From Fluviispira multicolorata (lineage in GTDB: Bacteria > Bdellovibrionota_B > Oligoflexia > Silvanigrellales > Silvanigrellaceae), in contig NZ_WFLN01000007.1 in NCBI RefSeq assembly GCF_009208585.1, positions 344,766 through 408,765 of the forward strand: a DNA stretch of 64,000 nucleotides. Direction: 5' to 3'. The stretch's first letter is position 1, and every line of letters begins with the position of its first letter. Made by a program: the position numbers and the translations under genes. This document shows positions 45,061 through 54,965 of the stretch, piece by piece. Under the pieces are notes generated by a model. The model was given only the letters and a program-made list of their open reading frames with translations. It had not been told where the DNA came from and made no database searches.

Positions 45061-47730
45061 TCAATGATGAATGAGTGGTTGAATATTCTTTGAGCTTGTA
45101 ACTCCTGCTAAAGCGAGTGCCTGAGAGTTTTTCAAACGGGTCTCTAAAGCGTCATTATGTTCCCAAGCAATTGCATGTAATAAAACTGTGTCCATGTGAT
45201 CGACGGTTACAATTTCAAGATCTTCTAAAATATTTTTTGGTATTTCAAGGAGATCTCTTTCGTTTTCTTTTGGAATAATGACCCGCTTAATACCACCTCG
45301 GTGCGCAGCTAATAGTTTTTCTTTTAAGCCACCTATGGGTAGAACACGGCCTCGGAGAGTTATTTCTCCGGTCATGGCAACTTCACGGTTAAATGGTTTC
45401 TTTGTGAGTGCACTGACCAAAGCAGTAGCCATGGTTATTCCCGCGCTAGGGCCATCTTTTGGTATAGCACCTTCAGGAAAATGAACGTGGATATCTATTT
45501 TGGAATAAAATTCTTCCTCTAATCCTAGAAATGCGGCTCTTGAGCGTACATAGCTGAAAGCTGCCTGTGCAGATTCTTGCATGACATCGCCTAATTTTCC
45601 GGTAATTTTTAGATTTCCTTTTCCACTCATGACAGCGACTTCTGTAACTAATAAGTCTCCACCTACCTCAGTATAGGCAAGGCCTTGGCCAATTCCTATT
45701 TCATTGTTGAATTCTTTTTCACCAATGCTATATTTTCTTGGTCCAAGATATTTTTGTACAAGCGCAGCATCAACAAGTGGAGCTTTTACTCCATCGAGGG
45801 TCAAGAGTTTTGTAAGTTCAGTTGATGGGTCTTTTGTGCTTATTTCTTTTGCTGAACTTTCTTTATTAACTGTGGCTTCTTTTTGTGCACCCTCTTTTGC
45901 AATTGTTTCTTTTTGTGTACCCTCTTTTGCAATTGTTTCTTTTTGTGCACCCTCTTTTACGATTGTTTCTTTTTGTGAACCTTCTTTTACGATTGTTTCT
46001 TTAGTCTGTGAAGATGTTTTTACAATTGGTTTTTTATTATTTTTTAAAAGGTCACGCGCAATTTTACGACAGACACTCGAAATTTCTCTTTCTAAATTTC
46101 GCACTCCTGCTTCACGCGTATAATAACGTACCAATTCCTCTAAAGCTGAATTGTCGAATTTTAATTCAGATTTATCGAGTCCATTAGCTTTAATAGATTT
46201 TTGTATGAGATGTTGTTGTCCTATATTAATTTTTTCTTGTTCTGTGTAACCACTTAAGAAAATAATTTCCATACGATCGAGTAGAGGTTTTGGCACGCCA
46301 CTTAAATTATTTGCAGTTGCAATAAAGAGAGCTTGTGAAAGATCATAATCAAGGTCGAGATAATGATCATTAAAAGCATGATTTTGTTCTGGATCGAGAA
46401 CTTCAAGCATTGCGCTCGAAGGATCTCCTCTAAAATCTGAACTCATTTTATCAATTTCATCGAGTAAAATAACTGGATTTCCGCTGCCTGCTTTTTTGAT
46501 TGCATTTAAAATTTTACCAGGCATTGCTCCAATATAAGTTCTTCTGTGTCCACGAATTTCAGCCTCATCTCTGACTCCGCCAAGAGCAATTCTTGAAAAA
46601 GTTCTTCCTGTTGAGCGTGCAACGCTTTTAGCAAGACTCGTTTTACCAACACCAGGAGGTCCAACTAAACAAAGAATAGGACCTCTTATTTTATTAGAAA
46701 GGCTTGTTACAGCTAGATATTCAAGAATTCTTTCTTTTACTTTTTCTAAGCCAAAATGATCTTCATTCAAGACTTCTTCTGCATAGTTTTGGTCTTTTAT
46801 AGTATTTGCGTAATCTGCCCAAGGCAACGATAAAACTGTGTCAATATAATTTCTAACTACAGTTGCTTCTGCACTCATTGGACTCATGCTACGTAATTTT
46901 TTTACTTCTTTTTTAAGTTTTTCACGTGCTTCATCGCTTAATTTCTTAGCTTTAATTTTACTTTCAATTTCTGCTATCTCTGTGCGAATATCATCTGCAT
47001 TGCCAAGTTCTTTTTGAATGGCATTCATTTGTTCATTTAAATAATATTCTTTTTGAGTTTTTTCCATTTGCCGTTTAACACGGGCTCTAATTTTCTTTTC
47101 AACTCTTAATATTTCAATTTCCGATTGAATTATGCTGAATATTTCTTCGAGTCTTTTTGCAGGATCAACCGTTTCTAATATTCTTTGTTTGTCAGCAAGT
47201 TTTAAATTTGCCAATTGAACAACGAGAGTGTCTGCAAGACGACTTTCATCTTCGATGCTTGAAATTGAAAAGACCATTTCTGGCGGAACTTTTTTATTGA
47301 GTTTAACATAAGTGTCAAAAGCTTGTTTAACAGTGCGCACTAATGCTTCATTTTCAGCAGAACGACCGGAAGGTTCTAGAATTTCAGTGACTTCAACAAC
47401 AAGCATTTCGGTTGATTCGGTGTATTTAAGAATGCGTCCTCTTTTTTTACCTTCAACAAGTATTTTAACTGTGCCATCAGGAAGTCTGAGTAATTGAAGT
47501 ATTTGTGCAATTGTTCCAAATTCATATATTTCTTCAGGGAGAGGATCGTTAGATTTAGGTTTTTTTTGTGCCGCTAAAAAAATTTCTCTATTCCGCGCCA
47601 TTGCATCATCGAGAGCTTTAATACTTTTTTCTCGACCAACAAACAGTGGGACAACTGTGTGTGGAAATACAAGCAATTCCCTCAAAGGCAAGAGCGGTAA
47701 GGTTCGGCTTGTTGTCTTTTTATCAGCCAT
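45061..47730 (-). CDS. lon: ATP-dependent protease Lon with a repeat insertion
   Basis: The 889-residue protein is longer than the usual 780-820. The N-terminal substrate domain starts [20 protein letters not shown], Walker A GPPGVGKT is at 357-364, [20 protein letters not shown] is the Walker B region, and the catalytic Ser762 sits in PKDGPSAGI, with the Lys in the [15 protein letters not shown] region. Lon degrades misfolded and regulatory proteins. Between the AAA+ and protease domains an extra Lys/Glu/Thr-rich segment carries four tandem repeats (about residues 577-617). A promoter lies upstream at 47780-47807. Confidence 0.96.
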   Translation of the reverse strand: MADKKTTSRTLPLLPLRELLVFPHTVVPLFVGREKSIKALDDAMARNREIFLAAQKKPKSNDPLPEEIYEFGTIAQILQLLRLPDGTVKILVEGKKRGRILKYTESTEMLVVEVTEILEPSGRSAENEALVRTVKQAFDTYVKLNKKVPPEMVFSISSIEDESRLADTLVVQLANLKLADKQRILETVDPAKRLEEIFSIIQSEIEILRVEKKIRARVKRQMEKTQKEYYLNEQMNAIQKELGNADDIRTEIAEIESKIKAKKLSDEAREKLKKEVKKLRSMSPMSAEATVVRNYIDTVLSLPWADYANTIKDQNYAEEVLNEDHFGLEKVKERILEYLAVTSLSNKIRGPILCLVGPPGVGKTSLAKSVARSTGRTFSRIALGGVRDEAEIRGHRRTYIGAMPGKILNAIKKAGSGNPVILLDEIDKMSSDFRGDPSSAMLEVLDPEQNHAFNDHYLDLDYDLSQALFIATANNLSGVPKPLLDRMEIIFLSGYTEQEKINIGQQHLIQKSIKANGLDKSELKFDNSALEELVRYYTREAGVRNLEREISSVCRKIARDLLKNNKKPIVKTSSQTKETIVKEGSQKETIVKEGAQKETIAKEGTQKETIAKEGAQKEATVNKESSAKEISTKDPSTELTKLLTLDGVKAPLVDAALVQKYLGPRKYSIGEKEFNNEIGIGQGLAYTEVGGDLLVTEVAVMSGKGNLKITGKLGDVMQESAQAAFSYVRSRAAFLGLEEEFYSKIDIHVHFPEGAIPKDGPSAGITMATALVSALTKKPFNREVAMTGEITLRGRVLPIGGLKEKLLAAHRGGIKRVIIPKENERDLLEIPKNILEDLEIVTVDHMDTVLLHAIAWEHNDALETRLKNSQALALAGVTSSKNIQPLIHH
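45881..46000 (-). repeat. Four 30-base in-frame tandem repeats in lon
   Basis: Units at 45881-45910, 45911-45940, 45941-45970 and 45971-46000 differ by only a few bases and encode the ten-residue unit [10 protein letters not shown] with Val/Ala and Ala/Thr/Ser changes. They lie in the linker between the ATPase and protease domains. Confidence 0.92.
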
Positions 47731-47779
47731 ATTGAGCTTCTCCTTTGCGGTCTTGATTATATGTATACCTTCTCAATCT

Positions 47780-47807
47780 ATTCTATGCCATCTTAAGAGT
47801 TTGGCAA
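47780..47807 (-). promoter_or_regulatory. Candidate promoter for lon
   Basis: On the minus strand TTGCCA (47807-47802), a 16-base spacer and TAGAAT (47785-47780) lie about 50 bases before the lon start. The arms CTTAAGA and TCTTAAG (47792-47798 and 47816-47822) around it form an imperfect inverted repeat that could be an operator or the terminal part of a loop. No sigma-32-type heat-shock promoter was recognised. Confidence 0.35.
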
Positions 47808-47826
47808 TACTAAGAGTCTTAAGTCT

Positions 47827-49533
47827 TTAAATCAGAAAATCACTAAAGAAACGAATGGCCTGGGCCTCTTCATTCATAATTCTTTTACGGATTTTTGCAA
47901 AGAGCTTATTTCCTAACTCTTCTTGCTCTCTCAGAATTTCGGCTAGAGTTTCATTGTTCGTGAGTGGGTGGAAAGGCACTGCGCGCAGTACGACAATTTC
48001 CTGACTTTTCCAAACTGTTTGAAGGGTTGTTCGTGAAATAAAACTTTTTCCATTTTTTCTCTGTTCTTTTTGTAGGTTAGTATTTATTTTATTGAGTGCA
48101 GAATTTACTTTTTTTGTGACTCTTATAAAATCTTCTTTTTTACCAAAGGAGTGATTTTTTAATTCCGCTAAAAATTTTTTGTTTTCTGTAACATGAATTT
48201 TTTTTGCTAATACCATGCGCATCTTTAATTCTTTTGGAATATATCTATAGGTTATGATGCTTGTCTCGGGTTGGCTTGTTACTTCAAAGGAAGGATGTTC
48301 AGAAGCTAATTTTGCAAGCAAAAAAGCATTTTTTATAGCATTCTTTATGAGAAGATCATATCCTTCTTGCCCAAGAACTTTTAAAGTAAACCATAACTTT
48401 AAAGAATCAAATCGTCTACTTCCTTCAAGAGTTGTTCTTCCAAGATCTACACTTCCATCGCGAATAATATAGTTTGCTGTATGACGAATTGTATCCAGTG
48501 AATTTTTGTTTTTAAAGAGTACTGAGCTATGTGACAAGGTTAAATAAAGAAATTTATGTCCATCAATAACAACAGAATCAGCATTTTTTATTCCTTTAAC
48601 TATTTTTTTATGGGTTTTGCTTAAAAGAAGAGCGCCTCCCCACGCCGCATCTACATGAAACCAAATGTTATTATCTTTGCATATTTTTGCAAGACTGGAG
48701 AGATCATCTACATTTCCGGTTTCTGTGCCAGCTGCAATACCAATTATTGCGATGATTTTTACTTTTTCAACAGTTAATTTCTTAATTATTTTTTTAAGTT
48801 CAGAAAGATTGATTTTATTTGTAAATAGGTGACAAGGAACGGAAATTACGTTTTCCTCACCAATTCCCATTATAGCGCAAGCTTTTTTAATAGAATAATG
48901 CCCGCGCTCGCTTACTATTACAACAGCTCTTTTGCATTTTTCTTTTTGATAAGATAAATAAATACCTTTTTTATGAATATTAGGAAATGCTTTATTACGT
49001 GCAGCAACCAAGGCAGTAATGTTGCCTACTGTTCCGCCGCTACAACAATTGCCAATTGCTGTGTCTGAGTTTTGTAGAACTTTACTATAAAAATTTTCAC
49101 TTCTGTCATAGATAAGTCGGTGTAACCAACAAAGCGTTTGCCATTCTACATATGTTGCAGAGAGTGCTGTTTCAATTTTTACGACATTTTGGTTGAGAGC
49201 GCTTATTATAATATCACATATTAAGAGAAAATTAGGAGTTGCTCCTGTCATATGACCAATAAAATATGGGTTTGAGACACGGACAGAGTTTTTAATAATA
49301 TTTTCAATAGTTTCATTTAAAACTCGAGCTATACTTTCACCTTTATTTGGGATTTTTGAAGAATTAAATATTTTAGAAATTTCGCTAGGTGATTTGTCTG
49401 AATGGATTTTAAATCCATCACGATTCTCTAAGAAATCAAGCACTGCACTAAGTGCCGTAGCTATCCATTTTTCGAATTCTTTATCATTTGTTGAAGGTTG
49501 GAAATATGTAGAAATGAGTGAAGAAATAATCAT
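47827..49533 (-). CDS. PLP-dependent group II decarboxylase, PanP-like
   Basis: ATG 49533 (MIISSLISTYFQPSTNDKEF) is preferred over the in-frame ATG at 49569, giving about 568 residues. The PLP lysine is in VVIDGHKFLYLTLS and the cofactor aspartate in WFHVDAAWGGALLL. The block NPYFIGHMTGATPNFLLICD, followed by ALNQNVVKIET, and NCCSGGTVGNITALVAARN match the branch annotated as pyridoxal aspartate 1-decarboxylase (PanP), which makes beta-alanine for pantothenate. It could also be a glutamate or diaminobutyrate decarboxylase. No panB, panC or panD is nearby. Confidence 0.72.
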   Translation of the reverse strand: MIISSLISTYFQPSTNDKEFEKWIATALSAVLDFLENRDGFKIHSDKSPSEISKIFNSSKIPNKGESIARVLNETIENIIKNSVRVSNPYFIGHMTGATPNFLLICDIIISALNQNVVKIETALSATYVEWQTLCWLHRLIYDRSENFYSKVLQNSDTAIGNCCSGGTVGNITALVAARNKAFPNIHKKGIYLSYQKEKCKRAVVIVSERGHYSIKKACAIMGIGEENVISVPCHLFTNKINLSELKKIIKKLTVEKVKIIAIIGIAAGTETGNVDDLSSLAKICKDNNIWFHVDAAWGGALLLSKTHKKIVKGIKNADSVVIDGHKFLYLTLSHSSVLFKNKNSLDTIRHTANYIIRDGSVDLGRTTLEGSRRFDSLKLWFTLKVLGQEGYDLLIKNAIKNAFLLAKLASEHPSFEVTSQPETSIITYRYIPKELKMRMVLAKKIHVTENKKFLAELKNHSFGKKEDFIRVTKKVNSALNKINTNLQKEQRKNGKSFISRTTLQTVWKSQEIVVLRAVPFHPLTNNETLAEILREQEELGNKLFAKIRKRIMNEEAQAIRFFSDFLI

Positions 49534-49750
49534 ATTTATTTCAATCCTAAAAAGGTGACAGAAAGACATGTACGATCATTCTTAATATATGATTCTTACT
49601 CTTTCGGACATATCATTTGTCTATAAAAAAACTTTTCGGCATTTTGTATCAGATTTTTTTGCTGCAAATCTTGCATTAAGCAGGAATGAAATGTAAGTAG
49701 AAATTTCCGAGTATTCGGGTTTTTAATTAACACATGGAGTTATTTTTATT

Positions 49751-50086
49751 ATGGCTAAAAGCAAAAGCACATTAACTACGGTCCCAACAAGTTCAATTAT
49801 TGCGGATGTGTCCGCACGTTTTGAGCAGCTTCCAAAGAAAATGACTAAAGAAGTTATTTCTGCATTTCTTGAAGCAATTGAAGAAAATGTTGCAGGTGGG
49901 CATAAAGTTCGTATTGATAAAGTAGGAATTCTTACTTGCAAAGATCGCGCAGCTCGTAAAGGTCGTAATCCTCAAACGGGTGAAGAGATTAAAATCCCTG
50001 CTTCTAAAAAGATCAGTTTCCGTGTTGCGAAATCTTTGAAAGAAAGAGTTGGAGTTGCTAAAAAAGCAACGAATAAAAAGAAATAA
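49751..50086 (+). CDS. HU/IHF-family DNA-binding protein
   Basis: The 111-residue protein belongs to the bacterial histone-like family: RIDKVGILTCKDRAARKGRN then PQTGEEIKIPASKKISFRVA matches the DNA-binding arm and its tip. The N-terminal 20 residues and the Lys-rich tail (KKATNKKK) extend the usual 90-residue core. It bends DNA and organises the nucleoid. Convergent with the next gene by nine bases. It differs from that IHF-like gene in sequence, so the two are probably not recent duplicates. The 217 bases before it have no gene. Confidence 0.88.
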   Translation: MAKSKSTLTTVPTSSIIADVSARFEQLPKKMTKEVISAFLEAIEENVAGGHKVRIDKVGILTCKDRAARKGRNPQTGEEIKIPASKKISFRVAKSLKERVGVAKKATNKKK

Positions 50087-50094
50087 TATTTCTT

Positions 50095-50433
50095 TTATTC
50101 GTTGTAATCATCGTCTGCGCCAGCCATTACAAGCTTGCTATCGTCTAGATCAGCGTTATTTACTGCCTCTCTGAGCTTTTCAGATGGGTGGAATGTAACA
50201 ACTCTACGTGCAGAAATTTCTATTCGCTGTCCTGTGTGCGGATTCCGTCCAGGACGGCTTCTTTTTTCACGGACAACCCATTTTCCAAATCCGGAAATTT
50301 TTACTTCTTCTCCATTTTCTAGTTTAGATTTAATGGACTCTAAAATGGTTTCTACCAAGTTTTTTGCTTCTTGCGAAGAAAATTGAGTCCTGGAACGAAT
50401 TAATTCAACAATCTTATCTTTGGTTAGAGTCAT
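50095..50433 (-). CDS. Integration host factor/HU-like DNA-binding protein
   Basis: The 112-residue protein starts at ATG 50433 (MTLTKDKIVELIRS) after GAGAGGG. It has the IHF-alpha-like pattern: EVKISGFGKWVVREKRSRPG then RNPHTGQRIEISARRVVTF, including the beta-arm tip RNPHTG. An acidic tail (LVMAGADDDYNE) follows the 95-residue core. IHF and HU bend DNA during replication, recombination and transcription. No IHF-beta partner gene is seen in the window. Confidence 0.9.
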   Translation of the reverse strand: MTLTKDKIVELIRSRTQFSSQEAKNLVETILESIKSKLENGEEVKISGFGKWVVREKRSRPGRNPHTGQRIEISARRVVTFHPSEKLREAVNNADLDDSKLVMAGADDDYNE

Positions 50434-50689
50434 ATTCACCCTCTCTAAAATAACTTGATAGAACCTTTGTAGTTCTATTTTTTCACATTTTTCTGTACAA
50501 ACACAATCCCCATCAGTGTCAACTTTTCTCCTGTGGTCAATAGCCCTTACGATAAAAATAAGGAAAAAGGAAGCCTTTATTGCTTACCATTTTTATTTAG
50601 AAGATGCACTCAATTGTTTTTAAAAATTAGACATGATATTATTTCAGCTTGTTTTTACTGTTGTTTTCGATATTAGGAGTTCCCGCTCA

Positions 50690-51742
50690 ATGAAAGAATC
50701 TACACAAATAACTAAGAATAAACCCACCCAAAAAACTTTGGAAGGGCGAAAAAGATTTCTAACAGGTGTCAAAGCTACAGGCCAAATACACCTTGGAAAT
50801 TATTTTGGTGCAATAAAACCTATGATGGAATTATCCCAAAATATAGAAAATGAAGTTATTTTAATGTGTGTTGATTGGCATGGACTTACAAATCGATCTA
50901 AAATTCTGCTGCCAGGGGAATTGAGTCATTCAATTATTTCTCTCTACTTAGCATTGGGATTCAATCTAAAAGGCAATTCAATCATTTTACAGAGCGATTT
51001 CCCGCAAATTCAAGAGAACTCCTGGTATCTGTCTTGCTCAACCGCTGCAGGTCTTTTAGAGCGCTCTCATGCATATAAAGACGCTATTGCAAATGGTAAA
51101 GAAGCGACTGCAGGTCTTTTGTATTATCCTGTTTTAATGGCAAGTGATATTGTTACATTTGATTCTCAATTTATACCTGTTGGAAAAGATCAAAATCAGC
51201 ATCTCGAATATGCTTCAGATATGGCAAAGTTATTTAATAATTTAGTTGAAACTGATGTATATCTAGAAGCGCAAGGTGTTATACAAGAAACCCCAACCCT
51301 TATCGGAACCGATGGCGATCGTAAAATGAGTAAGAGTTATAATAATGATATCCCAATATTTGCGGCAAAAAAAGAAATTGAGAAAAAAGTAAAAGAAATA
51401 AAAACAGACTCCAAGGGGCTTGATGATCCAAAAGATCCAAATACATGTACTATTTTCCAAATTTTTCAATCTTTTGCTTCTGAAGAAGCCATCTCCTACA
51501 TGAAAGAGCGTCTGGAAAAAGGAACTGGTTATGGATATGGACATGCGAAAAAAGATTTTGTGGATGAACATGAGAGAGTTTTTGGATCTTTTCGGGAAAA
51601 ATATGATTTTTATTTAAATAATAAAAATACATTAAAAGAGCTTTTGCAGCCTGGCTATGAACGGGCGCATAAATACGCGGATTCGGTGACAGAAAGAGCG
51701 CGTATGGCATTAGGTTTAAAATCGTATAATAAACTCAAATAA
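50690..51742 (+). CDS. trpS: Tryptophanyl-tRNA synthetase
   Basis: The start at ATG 50690 (after TTAGGAG) gives 350 residues; an upstream in-frame ATG at 50633 adds 19 hydrophobic residues and has no site. The class I signatures are GQIHLGNYFGAI (HIGH box) and DRKMSKSYNN (KMSKS box). ADIVTFDSQFIPVGKDQNQH-type text (residues about 155-180) matches TrpS and excludes TyrS. It charges tRNA-Trp. It ends at the bidirectional terminator shared with pyk. Confidence 0.93.
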   Translation: MKESTQITKNKPTQKTLEGRKRFLTGVKATGQIHLGNYFGAIKPMMELSQNIENEVILMCVDWHGLTNRSKILLPGELSHSIISLYLALGFNLKGNSIILQSDFPQIQENSWYLSCSTAAGLLERSHAYKDAIANGKEATAGLLYYPVLMASDIVTFDSQFIPVGKDQNQHLEYASDMAKLFNNLVETDVYLEAQGVIQETPTLIGTDGDRKMSKSYNNDIPIFAAKKEIEKKVKEIKTDSKGLDDPKDPNTCTIFQIFQSFASEEAISYMKERLEKGTGYGYGHAKKDFVDEHERVFGSFREKYDFYLNNKNTLKELLQPGYERAHKYADSVTERARMALGLKSYNKLK

Positions 51743-51777
51743 AAGTTCAAAAAAATAAATATGAATTTGTAATAAAA

Positions 51778-51805
51778 AACCAGCTTATAATGAGCTGGTT
51801 TTTTT
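51778..51805. terminator. Bidirectional terminator between trpS and pyk
   Basis: Arms AACCAGCT (51778-51785) and AGCTGGTT (51793-51800) around TATAATG, with A residues before and T residues after. It can end trpS on the plus strand and the operon ending with pyk on the minus strand. Confidence 0.82.
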
Positions 51806-51806
51806 A

Positions 51807-53255
51807 TTAAATAAAATCGTTCTTAGTCATACGATGAACTTTTAATGTATTACTTGGTAGCATTTGAGTAACAGGAATTCCGCCTGTAATTAAAATGAGA
51901 TCTCCTTCTTTTACAAAGTTTTCTTTTGCTAAATACCTAGAAATTTCTGAAAATGCAGTGTCTGAATCGTAAAATATATTATTTAAAACTCCAATTACAC
52001 CTCTCACTAAACTTAATTTACGAACAACATCAGGACGTGGACTAAATGCAATTACAGGAGTGTCTGGACGGTATTTTGCAACATAACGAGCCATGCTGCC
52101 TGTAAGAGTTAAGCAGACAATTGCAGTGGCTTGCATTTTTTCTGCAAGTTCTGCAGTCGTGCGTGCAAAAACTTCGGCAGTTGTTTCGTTTTCAGAAGGC
52201 CTTAAAGAAACTGACTCAATAGGTGCGACACTTTTGCTTCTATCAACACGATTCAGAATGTCACGCATGGTTTGCACGGCAAGCTCAGGATATTTTCCTG
52301 AAGCGCTCTCACCTGAGAGCATAGTTGCATCGGCATGATCGTATACTGCATTGGCAACGTCGCACACTTCTGCTTTTGTAGGTCTTCTGTGTTCAATCAT
52401 TGAGTCAAGCATTTGTGTTGCGACAATAACAGGTTTCCCTTTGTTAAGTGCTGCTTCAATAATTCTTTTTTGGTAAGCAGCCACATTTGCAAAGCCACAC
52501 TCAACGCCAAGGTCACCGCGAGCAACCATAATACCATCAGAAACTTCGCAAATATCATCAATAAATTGAACAGCACTGAGCATTTCAACCTTAGTGATAA
52601 TCGGTATTTCAGAGCCAAGAGCACGTAACATCATTCTTAATTTAGTAACATCTGCTGCTGTTTGGACAAAAGAGAGTGCGATATAGTCAACACCTTGTGC
52701 AACGCCAAAAAGAAGATCTCGAATGTCTTTTTCAGTTGTAGCTGGAATAGAAAGGTGACATTCAGGAAAGTTTACGCCTTTTCTTGATTTGAGAAAACCA
52801 CCATGGGTAACTTCACAGTCAACATCAGATCCTCTAATATTTGTTATTTTCATAGCAAGAAGGCCATCATCTAGTAGGATACGAGCCCCTATTTTTACGT
52901 CTGTTGCAAGTTCTCGGTAATCGATAGGAAGAATTTCATCATCTATTTGTTCGGCTGCATAGCGAAGGGTTATTTTTTGGCCTTTTGTAATATGAATGCC
53001 ACCATTTTTTAATTTTCCAGTGCGGATTTTAGGACCTTGTAAGTCTTGTAATATCGCAACTTGTACATTTTTTTCTTTAGAAATTTCTCTAATCAATGCA
53101 ATGTTTGCGGCATGGATTGAATGTTCACCGTGGGAGAAATTAAGTCTTGCAACATTCATTCCGGCATCGATCAGTTTAGAAATCATTTCTTTTGTGCTTG
53201 AAGATGGTCCAAGTGTGCAAACAATTTTTGTTCTAGGAAGACTACTGAGATCCAT
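51807..53255 (-). CDS. pyk: Pyruvate kinase
   Basis: The 482-residue protein begins RTKIVCTLGPSSSTKEMISK with MNVARLNFSHGEH, and includes DLQGPKIRTGKL, the active-site region IPIITKVEML near residues 219-228, and GDLGVECGF and PVIVATQMLDSM. It transfers phosphate from phosphoenolpyruvate to ADP. The C-terminal regulatory domain is present and length is normal. Its ATG lies inside the last codons of xseB (14-base overlap), so translation is probably coupled to the upstream operon. Confidence 0.96.
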   Translation of the reverse strand: MDLSSLPRTKIVCTLGPSSSTKEMISKLIDAGMNVARLNFSHGEHSIHAANIALIREISKEKNVQVAILQDLQGPKIRTGKLKNGGIHITKGQKITLRYAAEQIDDEILPIDYRELATDVKIGARILLDDGLLAMKITNIRGSDVDCEVTHGGFLKSRKGVNFPECHLSIPATTEKDIRDLLFGVAQGVDYIALSFVQTAADVTKLRMMLRALGSEIPIITKVEMLSAVQFIDDICEVSDGIMVARGDLGVECGFANVAAYQKRIIEAALNKGKPVIVATQMLDSMIEHRRPTKAEVCDVANAVYDHADATMLSGESASGKYPELAVQTMRDILNRVDRSKSVAPIESVSLRPSENETTAEVFARTTAELAEKMQATAIVCLTLTGSMARYVAKYRPDTPVIAFSPRPDVVRKLSLVRGVIGVLNNIFYDSDTAFSEISRYLAKENFVKEGDLILITGGIPVTQMLPSNTLKVHRMTKNDFI

Positions 53256-53490
53256 GTTTATCCTCTTCTGAGTTGTTTAAGGTGTTTCGTGAATTGATAA
53301 TTTGTTCGACTTGGATTTCTGTTTCAAAAAGTTGATTCTTTAATCTTTCAATCAATGAGTAAGCTTCATCGAGCTTTTGAGATAGTTCATTAATGGATAA
53401 ATTATCTGTTTCCATCTTTGATATAATATGATTAGCTTGAGCTAAAATTTCATCGTAATTAGAGTTTTCCATAAATTTCTCTTTTATCAT
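53242..53490 (-). CDS. xseB: Exodeoxyribonuclease VII small subunit
   Basis: The 82-residue helical protein follows xseA by 23 bases. The pattern NYDEILAQANHIISKMETDN then LSINELSQKLDEAYSLIERL is the XseB motif (usually F-E-x-A-L-x-x-L-E-x-I-V). It binds XseA to form exonuclease VII. Either ATG 53490 or 53472 (MENSNYDE) could start it; both have a purine-rich site. The C-terminal end overlaps the pyk start. Confidence 0.85.
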   Translation of the reverse strand: MIKEKFMENSNYDEILAQANHIISKMETDNLSINELSQKLDEAYSLIERLKNQLFETEIQVEQIINSRNTLNNSEEDKHGSQ

Positions 53491-53513
53491 TGAAGCAGGC
53501 TTATTTTCTGCTT

Positions 53514-54965
53514 CTAGATTTTATCTTGTTGAAGGGATATCCCTTTCACTGTCACATCTACAAAGATATGTTCATTTGTGCAATCACTGGCGAATTCTAG
53601 TTTTAACTTTTTAGGAGGATTTTTAGAAAGGAGTTCTTTGGGAGTGATAATTTGCTCATTGTCATTGTATACGATGGCAAAACCTCTTTGTAATGCTTTT
53701 TGTGTGCTATTTTTATAAATACGCAGCATGTGTTCCAAGTTTGCTAAATTCTTTTTTTCAGATTGTAGAGTTCTTCTTGCGCAATGAGTCAGTTTATTTT
53801 CAAGGGATTTTAAAAATTCTTTTTCGCGTGCAAATTTACGTAGCAAATGACCACTTAGATTTTCCATTCGAGTAAAAAATAAATTAAGTGTATTTAAAAC
53901 TGTTGAAGATAAAAAACGTGCTGCTGCTGTAGGTGTTTTTTCGCTAATACATGACACTTCATCTGCAATACTTAAATCATCAAAATGTCCAACGGCCGTA
54001 ATAACAGGAAGAGAAGAATAAGCTATTTTTTTTGCAATTTCAATGTCGTCAAACCATCTTAAATCGAGTTTACTGCCGCCACCTCGACTGATCACAATGC
54101 AGTCAAATGTGGATTTATTTTTTTCAATTTGTAGAAATGCATTGCATACGTTTTCAGAAGTTCTTTCTCCCTGCATATTACAATCATAAATTGTTATACG
54201 AAATGAAATTTTCGATAATTTTAATTCGTTCATGAAATCAGAACAGGCACGACTGTTCTCTGCGGTAATGAGTGCGATATTTAAGGGAAGTTTTGGAATC
54301 TTTAACTCTCGATTTTTATCGTAAAGCCCTCGCTTTTTAAGATCTTGGACAATTGCAAGTCTTTGAAGAAGGAGATCACCTTGTGTGTATTGGATATCAA
54401 TGTCTTCTATAATGGCATTGATGCGTGCTCCTTCCTTTCTAAAATCACAGCTAACGAGAATTTTTATTTTTGTTCCATCTTCTAGCATTATTTGTGAAAT
54501 TTTTTCAGATAGGAATTTTTTTTTGCCAGCCCATAAAATACAAGAAATGCTTGTTGCTCTTAAACTCGACGAAATATTAATTTGAGATTCTTCACGGTCA
54601 GCTAAATCAAAAAAAGTGTGACCATTTGCAATTTTTAAGCTCGTGATTTCTCCAAAAATCGAGTATTTTTCACTTAAGTTCTTTTTTATAACCGACTCAA
54701 TCATATAAACAAAATTTGAAACACTCATTTCGTTTACAGATAAGATTTCAGTATTAACTATTTGTGCAAAATGAGTTTGATTTATATGTTGCTTTTGAAA
54801 TCCAAGGGAGCAAATGAAGGTGAGATTTTTTTCGCTGTTCTCAAGCCACCAATTTTTTTGGGAAGCATCCCAACGTCCACCTGACTTTTTAATTTCTTCT
54901 TTTATTGAAAAAGTGTCTCCTAAAAGGATAAGTTTATTTTCTAAAGTTTGATATGATCTCTTCAT
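53514..54965 (-). CDS. xseA: Exodeoxyribonuclease VII large subunit with N-terminal extension
   Basis: The 483-residue protein has the XseA OB-fold (YSIFGEITSLKIANGHTFFD) and the catalytic region (IALITAENSRACSDFMNELK; CIVISRGGGSKLDLRWFDDI; ITAVGHFDDLSIADEVSCI). It degrades single-stranded DNA. XseA normally begins with the OB-fold; here residues 1-70 form an extra module with KKSGGRWDASQKNWWLENSE, a GGRWD-x-KxWW pattern like small wing domains in plasmid and topoisomerase proteins. The start overlaps the stop of the preceding gene (ATGA). Confidence 0.9.
   Translation of the reverse strand: MKRSYQTLENKLILLGDTFSIKEEIKKSGGRWDASQKNWWLENSEKNLTFICSLGFQKQHINQTHFAQIVNTEILSVNEMSVSNFVYMIESVIKKNLSEKYSIFGEITSLKIANGHTFFDLADREESQINISSSLRATSISCILWAGKKKFLSEKISQIMLEDGTKIKILVSCDFRKEGARINAIIEDIDIQYTQGDLLLQRLAIVQDLKKRGLYDKNRELKIPKLPLNIALITAENSRACSDFMNELKLSKISFRITIYDCNMQGERTSENVCNAFLQIEKNKSTFDCIVISRGGGSKLDLRWFDDIEIAKKIAYSSLPVITAVGHFDDLSIADEVSCISEKTPTAAARFLSSTVLNTLNLFFTRMENLSGHLLRKFAREKEFLKSLENKLTHCARRTLQSEKKNLANLEHMLRIYKNSTQKALQRGFAIVYNDNEQIITPKELLSKNPPKKLKLEFASDCTNEHIFVDVTVKGISLQQDKI

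Noticed and set aside
45704..46123. Plus-strand 139-residue frame with repeated SFAIVSFC text
   Set aside because: Antisense shadow of the Lon repeats.
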